A stretch of DNA of 64,000 bases. Source: Streptomyces smyrnaeus (GTDB lineage: Bacteria > Actinomycetota > Actinomycetes > Streptomycetales > Streptomycetaceae). Numbering within the stretch: the stretch's first letter is position 1; every line of letters starts with the position of its first letter. Positions 9,153 to 16,900 of this stretch are shown here, piece after piece. The stretch lies in the NCBI RefSeq assembly GCF_017676345.1, contig NZ_JAFFZM010000020.1, forward strand, positions 1 to 64,000, written 5' to 3'. The notes beneath the pieces are model-generated. The model had not been told where the DNA came from. It did not search any database and saw only the letters and a list, made by a program, of their open reading frames with translations. A program made the translations under genes and the position numbers.

Positions 9153-10066
9153 ATCTCTTCCCCATTTCTGCGGAGCAGCTTGAGATAGACCAGCGTGACG
9201 GCCAGCAGAATCAGCAGCATGACGACGCCGATTGCCGAACCGAGGCTGTACTGGGACGAGGCGAACGCCTTTTGGTAGGCGTAGACGTTCAGCACCAGAT
9301 TCTGGTCGGCTATGCCACCGCCGTCCGTCATCACATAGATCTGGGTGAAGACCTTGAAGTCCCAGATGACGGACTGGATGGTCACCACAATCAGTACCGG
9401 GCGCAGCATCGGCGCCAGGACGCTGCGCCAGGTACGCCAGGCACCGGCGCCGTCCAGCGCGGCGGCCTCCAGCACCTCGCCGGGCACGGCGCGGATTCCC
9501 GCGTACGTCACCACCATCACCAGGGGGAACGAGCACCACACGACTTCCAGGAAGACGAGCGTGAACGCGCTGTAACGCCCGTACGTCCAGGAGTGGTCGC
9601 CCAGCCCCAGCACCCGGTTGACCGGTCCGAAGTCCGGATCGAAAAGGAACACCCACACGGTCGACCCGGTGATCGCGGGTGTCGCCCAGGCCCCGAGCGC
9701 CGCCAGCATCAGCAGCAGCCGGGGCACCGCCCGGACGCGGGTGAGCAGCACGGCCAGCGCGCACCCCACGGTCACCGTGCCGAGCACACAGGCGGCGGCG
9801 AACACCACGGTCGCCAGCAGCACGTCCCAGAACTGCGGGTCGCCCAGCAGCTCACGGTAGTTCGCCAGCCCCTGGAAGCTGGTCGGCTCTCCGCCGCTGA
9901 CCTGCGCCTGGGTGTACTCCAGGAAGGAGATCAGCCCGAGCTGGTAGACGGGATAGACGAGCAGTCCGGCCAGGACGACCAGAGCGGGCGCGAGGTAGAG
10001 CCAGGGCGTCCACCCGCCGTGCCGGACGGGAGGACGGCGGATGCGCGCGCCGTCCCGCCCCCTCAC
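9149..10066 (-). CDS. Carbohydrate ABC transporter permease (CUT1, MalF/NgcF type)
   Basis: This 305-residue partner permease has an N-terminal membrane segment (WLYLAPALVVLAGLLVYPV) followed by about five more. The cytoplasmic coupling loop EVLEAAALDGAGAWRTWRSV matches the EAA motif. Translation most likely starts at a GTG that shares bases with the TGA of the binding-protein gene (GTGA). The start, the gene order (binding protein, F-type, G-type permease, hexosaminidase) and the absence of an ATPase all match the NgcEFG/Das class of actinomycete chitooligosaccharide importers. Confidence 0.9.
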   Translation of the reverse strand: MRGRDGARIRRPPVRHGGWTPWLYLAPALVVLAGLLVYPVYQLGLISFLEYTQAQVSGGEPTSFQGLANYRELLGDPQFWDVLLATVVFAAACVLGTVTVGCALAVLLTRVRAVPRLLLMLAALGAWATPAITGSTVWVFLFDPDFGPVNRVLGLGDHSWTYGRYSAFTLVFLEVVWCSFPLVMVVTYAGIRAVPGEVLEAAALDGAGAWRTWRSVLAPMLRPVLIVVTIQSVIWDFKVFTQIYVMTDGGGIADQNLVLNVYAYQKAFASSQYSLGSAIGVVMLLILLAVTLVYLKLLRRNGEEI

Positions 10067-11460
10067 CGGGCGAACGCCTTGTCCATCTTCCCCGCGGCGT
10101 CGGCGGCAGCCGAGTCCACGTCCTGTTTGCCGCTGACGATCCGCTGGAACATGCCCGGCAGGATCTGCGCGGCGTCGATCCGCCCCCACGCCGGGCTGGC
10201 GGGCACGAACTTCGTCCCGGCGTCGAGTGTCGCCACGAACGGCTCGACGAAGGGTTCCCGCGCGGCCACCTTCTTTCTGGTGTCGCTGAAGGTCGGCAGA
10301 AAGCCCATGGCGTCGAACAGCCGCTCCTGGGTGCGCTTGCCCGCCAGTTCCTTCATCAGCGCGACGGCGAGGCTGCGGTGCCGGCTGCTCTTGAGGACGC
10401 CGATGTTGTTGCCGCCCGCGAAAGCGGGCGCGACGCTGCCCTTCCGGGCGCCGGGCAGCGGAACCACGGCGTACTTGCCCCGGACGGCGCCGTCGTCCAT
10501 GGCCTGCCGGTTGAAGTCGCCGCCGATGGCCATGCCCGCCTTGCCGCCGGCGAACGCCTCCACCGTGTCGTTGCCGCCCATGGCGGCACAGGTCGTGGCG
10601 GGGCAGTTGTCGTCCCCGAACAGGGAGGTGTAGGCCTTGATGCCCTTCTTGGCGGCGGCGCTGTCGAGGGTGGCGCGGAACTTCCCGCCGCCGCTCTCCT
10701 CGGCCAACTCCCCGCCGTGTGCCCACAGGAAGGGCATGGCCCCGTAGGTGTAGGCGCCGCCGACCGCGATGCCGTACATCTCCTGGCGCTCGGCGCGGAT
10801 CTTCTTCGCCGTCGCGGCCAGTTCGCTCAGGGTGCGGGGCGGCTCCAGGCCGAGGTCCTTGAAGACGTCGGTGCGGTAGTAGAGGGCGCGGACGCCGACG
10901 AAGAGGGGGGCGCCGTACTGCTTGCCCTGGACGGTGACGGACTTCTCGGCGGTCGGGTCGAGGTCGTCGGCTGCGTCCCATTCGGCGAACTCGGCGCTGA
11001 CGTCGGCCAGTCCGCCGTCGGCGACGTATCCGGCGGTGTCGGTGTTGCCGTACTCGATGACGTCCGGGGCCGAGTCGGGGTCGTTGAAGGCACCCTTGAT
11101 CTTCTCGGCCCGGCTGTCGACGGGGATGTACTGCACGGAGACGCGCACGCCGTTGTGCTGCTTCTCGAACCGGTCGACCACACCCTGGACGACCTTCTCC
11201 TTGGGCTTGTTGCCGACCTCCCGGAAGAGCCAGACACGTACCGTCCCGCTCTTCTCGTCCGCGCCGCCCTCGTCGCCGGAGGTACTGGGAGCGCACCCGG
11301 CCACCGCGGCCGCCACCATTCCCAACGCCATGAGAGGGGCCACGAGACGCCGCCCGCGCCCCCGCCGCCCGCCCTCGCCGGACTGTCCGCCCTCGTCGGA
11401 CTGTCTGCCCTCGCCGGACTGTCTGCCCTTGACGCGCTGTCTGCCCTTGACGACCTGCAC
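10063..11460 (-). CDS. Sugar-binding lipoprotein of the ABC importer
   Basis: This extracellular solute-binding protein (family 1) should capture an amino-sugar oligomer and deliver it to the two downstream permeases. A lipobox ending VAAAVAGC marks lipid anchoring, followed by a Ser/Gly/Asp linker and the binding domain (FAGGKAGMAIGGDFNRQ, AFAGGNNIGVLKSS). The start is uncertain: I use a GTG with a GGGGG element 7 nt upstream (465 residues), which lies downstream of the palindromic operator. The N-terminal region before the lipobox is unusually long, and its first 30 codons are five copies of an 18-bp tandem repeat (QS-E/KG-G/R type hexapeptides). An internal start nearer the lipobox is possible. 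Confidence 0.82.
   Translation of the reverse strand: MQVVKGRQRVKGRQSGEGRQSDEGGQSGEGGRRGRGRRLVAPLMALGMVAAAVAGCAPSTSGDEGGADEKSGTVRVWLFREVGNKPKEKVVQGVVDRFEKQHNGVRVSVQYIPVDSRAEKIKGAFNDPDSAPDVIEYGNTDTAGYVADGGLADVSAEFAEWDAADDLDPTAEKSVTVQGKQYGAPLFVGVRALYYRTDVFKDLGLEPPRTLSELAATAKKIRAERQEMYGIAVGGAYTYGAMPFLWAHGGELAEESGGGKFRATLDSAAAKKGIKAYTSLFGDDNCPATTCAAMGGNDTVEAFAGGKAGMAIGGDFNRQAMDDGAVRGKYAVVPLPGARKGSVAPAFAGGNNIGVLKSSRHRSLAVALMKELAGKRTQERLFDAMGFLPTFSDTRKKVAAREPFVEPFVATLDAGTKFVPASPAWGRIDAAQILPGMFQRIVSGKQDVDSAAADAAGKMDKAFAR
11371..11460 (-). repeat. Five-copy 18-bp tandem repeat at the 5' end of the binding-protein gene
   Basis: Ninety bases divide exactly into five 18-bp units (GCCCTCGCCGGACTGTCC and variants on the plus strand). 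The three promoter-distal units are nearly identical, while the two nearest the promoter have drifted. The repeat keeps the reading frame and encodes degenerate hexapeptides of the GRQSGE type ahead of the signal sequence. Confidence 0.85.
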
Positions 11461-11485
11461 GACGAGACCCCCAAGCACGCGATGC

Positions 11486-11510
11486 TGCAACGGCGTTGCA
11501 ACATATGCAA
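11486..11510. promoter_or_regulatory. Probable LacI-type operator upstream of the sugar-uptake operon
   Basis: TGCAACG-G-CGTTGCA is a perfect 7-bp-arm palindrome with the central CG character typical of LacI-family sites. It is followed at once by a second, overlapping inverted repeat, TTGCA-ACATA-TGCAA. The pair sits just upstream of the binding-protein gene in the gap shared with the divergent hydrolase gene. No LacI-family gene is in the window, so the regulator would act in trans. No DasR-like ACTGGTCTAGACCAGT box was seen. Confidence 0.55.
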
Positions 11511-11698
11511 CTGACGTTTCGCAGAGCACAACCTGCACGGGAGGCTACGAGGCAGCCACACACGAGGGCAATAGGTCTGTACCAGCAAAGCGGCAGCGGC
11601 GGGAGGCGTCGACTCCCCGACCGACTGACCAGATCGTTCCGCCACCCGCCCCGATCGTGTCTGTCGGCAGCCCCCCGCCGCTGGCCAGACTGGCGCAC

Positions 11699-12283
11699 AT
11701 GAACAGAGCGCTGCTTGTCATCGATGTCCAGGAATCCTTCCGCGCCCGCCCCGACACCTGGGCCACCCTCGCCGACCCGGACATCGCCGGACCGGTCACC
11801 AGGCTGGTGCGGCTCGCCCGCACCGCCGGGGACCTCGTCGTCTGGGTCCTGCACACCGAGCCCGGCTCGGGCGGCGTCTTCGACCCCGAGCAGGGTCAGG
11901 TACGGCTGCTGGCCGAACTCGACCAGCCACTCCCCGGCGAGCCCGTCCTGTACAAGACCTCCCACAACGCGTTCACCACCACCAACCTCCAGCAACTGCT
12001 GACGAACGCGGGCGTCACCGAACTCGTCGTCAGCGGTATCCGCACCGAGCAGTGCGTCGAGACCACGACCCGCCTCGGCAGCGATCTGGGCTACCGCGTC
12101 TCCTTCCCCGTCGACGCCACCACGACGAACCCGGTCGGCGGCCTGAGCGCCGAGGCCGTCGTCGAACGCACGGTGGCGGTGCTCCGCGACCGGTTCGCAC
12201 GGATCACCACGGTGGCCGAACTGGAGGCGGAGTCGGCACCGCCGGCGCCACAGCAGCCCGACGGGGAGCGGACGACGGCCTGA
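11699..12283 (+). CDS. Isochorismatase-like cysteine hydrolase
   Basis: The 194-residue protein belongs to the isochorismatase/nicotinamidase superfamily, which hydrolyses small amides or vinyl ethers. The catalytic triad is readable: Asp in LLVIDVQESF (residue 9), Lys in LYKTSHNAF, and the nucleophilic Cys in GIRTEQCVETT (near 119). The start ATG lacks a clear ribosome-binding site. The next gene, a DJ-1/AraC regulator, follows on the same strand after about 90 bp. GlxA-type regulators often accompany such hydrolases. The substrate is unknown. Confidence 0.87.
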   Translation: MNRALLVIDVQESFRARPDTWATLADPDIAGPVTRLVRLARTAGDLVVWVLHTEPGSGGVFDPEQGQVRLLAELDQPLPGEPVLYKTSHNAFTTTNLQQLLTNAGVTELVVSGIRTEQCVETTTRLGSDLGYRVSFPVDATTTNPVGGLSAEAVVERTVAVLRDRFARITTVAELEAESAPPAPQQPDGERTTA

Positions 12284-12304
12284 GCGGCGGAGCAGCCCGA
12301 GCGG

Positions 12305-12367
12305 GCGCCGGAACCCGAACCGGTGCCGGAATCCCAACCGGTGCCGGAACCCGAACCGGTGCCGAGG
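12305..12367 (+). repeat. 18-bp tandem repeat between hydrolase and regulator genes
   Basis: Three full units of about 18 bp (GTGCCGGAACCCGAACCG and close variants) plus half of a fourth fill the gap. The last partial unit runs into the GAGGGGG ribosome-binding site of the regulator gene. Confidence 0.8.
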
Positions 12368-12375
12368 GGGCCGTC

Positions 12376-13335
12376 ATGGGTGGAACCGTGGCCGGGGCGG
12401 CTGACACCATCCCGGGCGTGACCCACGTCGTCCTCGTCCTCACCCCGGGCGTCCACCTCCTCGACCTCGCGGGCCCCGCCCAGGTGTTCAGCACCGCGGC
12501 GGAGCTCGGCCGGGCCTACCGGCTCAGCTACGTCGGCGACCAGGAACGCGTCGACAGCGCCCAGGGGCTGCCGTTGAGCGCCCGGACCGAGTGGCCACCC
12601 GATCTGGGCCCGGACGACCTGCTCGTCGTACCGGGCTGGCGCTGCCCGCGCCGCACCCCGGGCCCGCCCTTCACCGACCAGACCCTCGCCCGGATCGCCG
12701 CGCACCACGCCGCCGGTGGCACGGTCGCCAGCGTTTGCTCGGGGGCGCAGGCCCTCGGCGAGGCGGGGCTGCTGGACGGTCGACGCTGCACCACGCACCA
12801 CGAACTCCAGGACTCACTCGCCCACCGCTTCCCCCGGGCGAAGGTCGTCCGCGACGTCCTGTTCACCACCGACGACCGGGTCGTCACCTCCGCCGGCATC
12901 GCCAGCGGCATCGACCTGTCGCTGCACCTGCTGGCCGCACGCCACGGCCCGGCGCACGCCGCACAAGTGGCCCGCAACATGGTCGTCTACGCCCGCCGCA
13001 ACGGGGACGAGCCGCAGGCCAGCGCCGTACTGCGGTACCGCTCACACCTCAACGACACCGTCCACCGGATCCAGGACCTCATCGACACCCGCTTCGCCGA
13101 GCCCCTCACCCTGGACCAGCTGGCCGCCACCGCCGACGTCAGCCCGCGCACCCTGACCCGCCTGTTCACCCGCGCCACCGGCGGTCTGACCCCCCTCCGC
13201 TACCAGCAGACCCTCCGCCTGGAGCGCGCCGAGCACCTCATCGCCCACGGCGCCACCACCGAAACCGCCGCCCACGAGGTCGGCTTCACCGACCCCCGCA
13301 TGCTCCGCCGCCTCCGCTCCCGCACCGCCTCGTAA
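12376..13335 (+). CDS. GlxA-family transcriptional regulator (DJ-1/PfpI-like + AraC HTH)
   Basis: A 319-residue regulator with an N-terminal class I glutamine-amidotransferase/DJ-1-like domain (about 15-185) and a C-terminal AraC DNA-binding domain (about 215-319). The nucleophile-elbow cysteine is kept in ASVCSGAQALGEAGLLDG, so the sensor domain could bind or modify a small molecule. The AraC half has two helix-turn-helix units (LDQLAATADVSPRTLTRLF and TTETAAHEVGFTDPRMLRR). The start is fixed by GAGGGGG 5 nt before the ATG. It probably controls the adjacent isochorismatase-like hydrolase. Confidence 0.88.
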   Translation: MGGTVAGAADTIPGVTHVVLVLTPGVHLLDLAGPAQVFSTAAELGRAYRLSYVGDQERVDSAQGLPLSARTEWPPDLGPDDLLVVPGWRCPRRTPGPPFTDQTLARIAAHHAAGGTVASVCSGAQALGEAGLLDGRRCTTHHELQDSLAHRFPRAKVVRDVLFTTDDRVVTSAGIASGIDLSLHLLAARHGPAHAAQVARNMVVYARRNGDEPQASAVLRYRSHLNDTVHRIQDLIDTRFAEPLTLDQLAATADVSPRTLTRLFTRATGGLTPLRYQQTLRLERAEHLIAHGATTETAAHEVGFTDPRMLRRLRSRTAS

Positions 13336-13455
13336 AGCCCCCGAGAACTCACCTTCCGCAAAGGCACCGCCGCCCTCACAGCTTGCGCTCGAACGTTCAC
13401 ATGTAGATACGGTGTTCGATCGATGGGGCGGGAGGAACGCAAGGGGGGAGCTGGG

Positions 13456-13959
13456 ATGGGTGACAACAGTGGACCGCCGCAACCGGGCACGATGCTCACG
13501 AACGAGCTGGCGTACCGGGGGAAGTTGCAGGTTCCCAAAGAGACCGTCGATCGGCTGACCAAGGGCATCAAGGGTGCGCTGGATGAGCTGCGTGAGGTCG
13601 GCACGGACGTGGACGCCGCGCAGGGCAGCGGGTTCGAGGAGATGTCGCTGTCCAAGATGGAGGTCGGCGACGACGCGCTGTCCCAGTCGTTCGAGGGTTT
13701 CTGCGAGCAGTGGGAGTGGGGGGTGCGCGGGCTGATGGCGGACGCGGACGCCATCGCCGAGGGCCTGGGACTGGCCGCGGGCATGTCCTGGGAAGAGGAC
13801 CGCTACCGGTCGGTGGCGATCAAGGGCAGCGTCAACGCGCTGAACCCCATCGGTAACCCGTACGCCTCTCAGGACGGGGTCGACAAGGCCGGGTTCGTGG
13901 ACATGGTCACAGGCCAGGTCGCCGGCGAGCCCGGCCAGGGCGAAGGAAAGGCCGACTGA
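13456..13959 (+). CDS. Small acidic partner protein of the RHS toxin gene (hypothetical)
   Basis: This 167-residue protein has no signal peptide or membrane segment. It is largely helical, with an internal GFCEQWEWGVRGLMADADAIAEGLG block, and resembles the small helical (WXG100/ESAT-6-like) partners often encoded just before actinomycete toxins of the type VII route. A strong GGGGGGAG lies upstream of the ATG. Its stop shares a base with the start of the RHS gene (TGATG), so the two are translationally coupled. A chaperone or co-secretion role is inferred from this arrangement only. Confidence 0.7.
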   Translation: MGDNSGPPQPGTMLTNELAYRGKLQVPKETVDRLTKGIKGALDELREVGTDVDAAQGSGFEEMSLSKMEVGDDALSQSFEGFCEQWEWGVRGLMADADAIAEGLGLAAGMSWEEDRYRSVAIKGSVNALNPIGNPYASQDGVDKAGFVDMVTGQVAGEPGQGEGKAD

Positions 13960-16900
13960 TGGGGCTCGGGGACCTGATCAACGCGGGAACCGACGCGGCC
14001 AAGGACGCCTACCACGACTTCACCCCCGATCCGGTCGAGGACAAGATCGAGGGCGCCGTCGAGAAGGGCGGCGAGGTCGTCGGCAAAGGCTCGAACCTTC
14101 TCGCCGACAAGCTGGACGAGATGGGCTGGAAGCCCGGGGCCCGGTTCGTCCGGGACGCGGGCGACGCGGTCACCAACAAGACCGGCGGTGATGTCCAGGA
14201 GCGGGAGCTGGGTGAGACGCAGGAAGCGAACAAGCTCATCCACGGCTCCCCCTCCAAGCTGGAGTCCACCGCCAACCACCTGCGCGACTTCCACAAGGCG
14301 TTCAACCGGGTGGGCCGCGGCCTGAAGGGCCTGGACTCACACCACTTGAAGGGCGAGGCGGCCGATGCCTTCCGCCGGTCGGTGGAGGTGCAGCCCGGCC
14401 GGTGGTTCAAGGCGGCCGACGCCTGTGAGAAGGCCAAGGGGGCGCTGAACGACTTCGCCCGCACCGTGCGCTGGGCCCAGGGCGAGGCGAAGGAGGCCAT
14501 CAGGCTCTACAACGAGGGCAAAACCGCCTCTCAGCAGCACAAGGCGAAGGTCGACTTCTACAACGACGCGGTCAAGGCGTACAAGGAGACGCCGAAGAAG
14601 GATCGCGTGCCCGGCTCGCTCCCCGACAAGCCTCCGGCCAAGGACCCGGGCGAGGCCAAGATGGACCAGGCCCGGGAGAAGCTGAAGGAGGCCCGCCGGC
14701 AGCGGGACGAGGCGGCACGGGCCGCCAACAAGCTGATGGAAGCAGCCCGGGATGCGGCTCCGTCCAAGCCCTCCTACTACGCCCAGGCCCGCAGCGGACT
14801 CAAGGGCGGGCTGCTGGCGGTGGAACACCGCATCGGCGGCTTCCTCACCACAGGCACCGAAGCCGTCAACTTCGTCCACGGTATGAGCCCGGTCAACGGC
14901 CACAACCTCCTCAACCCCGACGACTACCAGACCAACCTCAACAGCACGGCCACCGGGATGAAAACCCTGGCCACAAACCCGGACCTCGCCCTCAAGCAGG
15001 CATACCGAAGCTTCCTGAAGGACCCGGAGGCGTTCTTCGGCGGCGCGGCCTTCGACGTCCTCACCGGAGGCAGCGGCAAAGCCGCGAGCACGGTGGCTAA
15101 AGGCTCACGGCTCGCCCAGAAGGCTGAGCACGCCACGGAGCGTCCGGGCCGCAAGTCACTCCGACATGAGCCGGACAACTCCAACCGGCCGAACGACGGC
15201 CGGCCCTGCGGTGAGGATCCGGTCGACTTCGCCACCGGCCGCATGCTGTTGCCGCAGACCGACCTGGCACTTCCCGGTGTGCTGCCGTTGGTCTTCCGGC
15301 GTCAGTTCGAATCCTCCTACCGCGCCGGACGCTGGTTCGGGGCGGCGTGGTCGAGCACCCTCGACCAGCGCCTGGAAGTCGACGCCGAGGGCCTCGTCTT
15401 CCACGGGGAGAACAGCCTGCTGGTGGCGTATCCGTACCCGGAGCCGGGCGGCGGGCCGGTCCTTCCCGAGAAGGGCCCGCAACGGCCACTGCGGCTGCAC
15501 GCGGACGGCGACTACCTGCTGACCGACCCCGAAACCGGCTGGACCAGCTACTTCGCGCCCTCGGTGGATCTGGTCGACCGCACAGGCGTGGCCCTGCTCA
15601 CCGAGGTGTCCGACCGCAACGGCAACCGCGTCACGTTCGAGTACGACGAAGACGGCACCCCGCTCGCGCTGGTCCACTCCGGCGGCTACCACGTGCGCAT
15701 CGAGACCGACGGGGCGCTGCGGCGGGTGGTCGGCCTGCACCTGGCCGGTGCGGCACAGGACGGCGACGACCAGCAGATCGTCCGCTTCGGCTACGACGAA
15801 CACGGCAACCTGACGGAGGTGACCGGCTCCACGGGCCGCCCGCTGCGCTTCGGTTACGACGACGCCGGACGCATCGTCTCCTGGACCGATACCAACGACT
15901 CGCACTACGAGTACGCGTACGACGAGCACGACCGCTGCGTGTGGCAGTCCGGCACCGAGGGCCACATGTGCGCAACCTTCGACTACAGCTCCGTCGACCC
16001 GGAAACCGGCCACCGCGTCACCAAGGTCACCAACTCCCTCGGGCACACCACCTACTACCTGGTGAACACCCGCAACCAGGTCGTCGCGGTCACCGACCCC
16101 ACCGGTGCCACCGCCCGCATCGAACGCGACGCGTACCACCGCGTCCTCTCCCACACCGACGCACTGGGCCGCACCACCCGCCTGGAACGGGACGGCAACG
16201 GCCGCGTCGTGCGGATTCTGCGCCCGGACGGCAGCACGGGGTCGATCTCCTACAACACTCTGGGTCTGCCGGTCGAAATCGTCGAGCCGGACGGTTCGGT
16301 GTGGCGGAACGAGTACGACGGGCGCGGCAACCGCACACAGACCGTCGACCCGGTGGGCGCCGCGACTCGTTATACGTACGATGCGGCAGGCCACCTCACC
16401 TCCATGACCGACGCACTGGGGCATGCGACGCAGCTGCGCTGCGACGCGGCGGGCCTGCCCACCGAGATCACCGACCCGGCCGGCGCGGTGACGACGTACC
16501 GCCGCGACGCCTTCGGCCGCCCCACCGCCGTCATCAATCCACTCGGCGACACCACCCACCTGGCCTGGACGGTCGAAGGCCACCTCACGCGCCGCGTCGA
16601 CCCGGACGGTGCCACCGAGCACTGGGAGTGGGACGGCGAGGGCAACTGCACCCGCCACGTGGACCCGGCCGGCGGCGAGACGATCCACGAGTACACCCAC
16701 TTCGACCTGCTCGCCGCCCGCACCGGCCCCGACGGCGTACGCCACACCTTCACCCACGACACCCGGCTCCGGCTGCGCGAGGTGACCAATCCGCAGGGGC
16801 TGAGGTGGACGTACGAGTACGACGGCGCCGACCGCCTCGTCGCGGAGACCGACTTCGACGGCCGCACCCAGCGCTACACGCTCGACGCCGCCGGACAACT

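Noticed and set aside
280..9188. Very long plus-strand open frames opposite the molybdenum enzyme, hexosaminidase and permease genes
   Set aside because: They are antisense frames kept open by high GC. They lack domains and ribosome-binding sites, and the minus-strand genes have clear families and coupled starts.
11461..11698. DasR-type operator in front of the sugar operon
   Set aside because: No ACTGGTCTAGACCAGT-like box was found; the palindrome present is of a different type.
9149..12337. A single 1062-residue minus-strand protein spanning the permease and binding-protein genes
   Set aside because: Only the last 305 residues look like a permease. The rest is an out-of-frame reading of the lipoprotein and divergent hydrolase genes.
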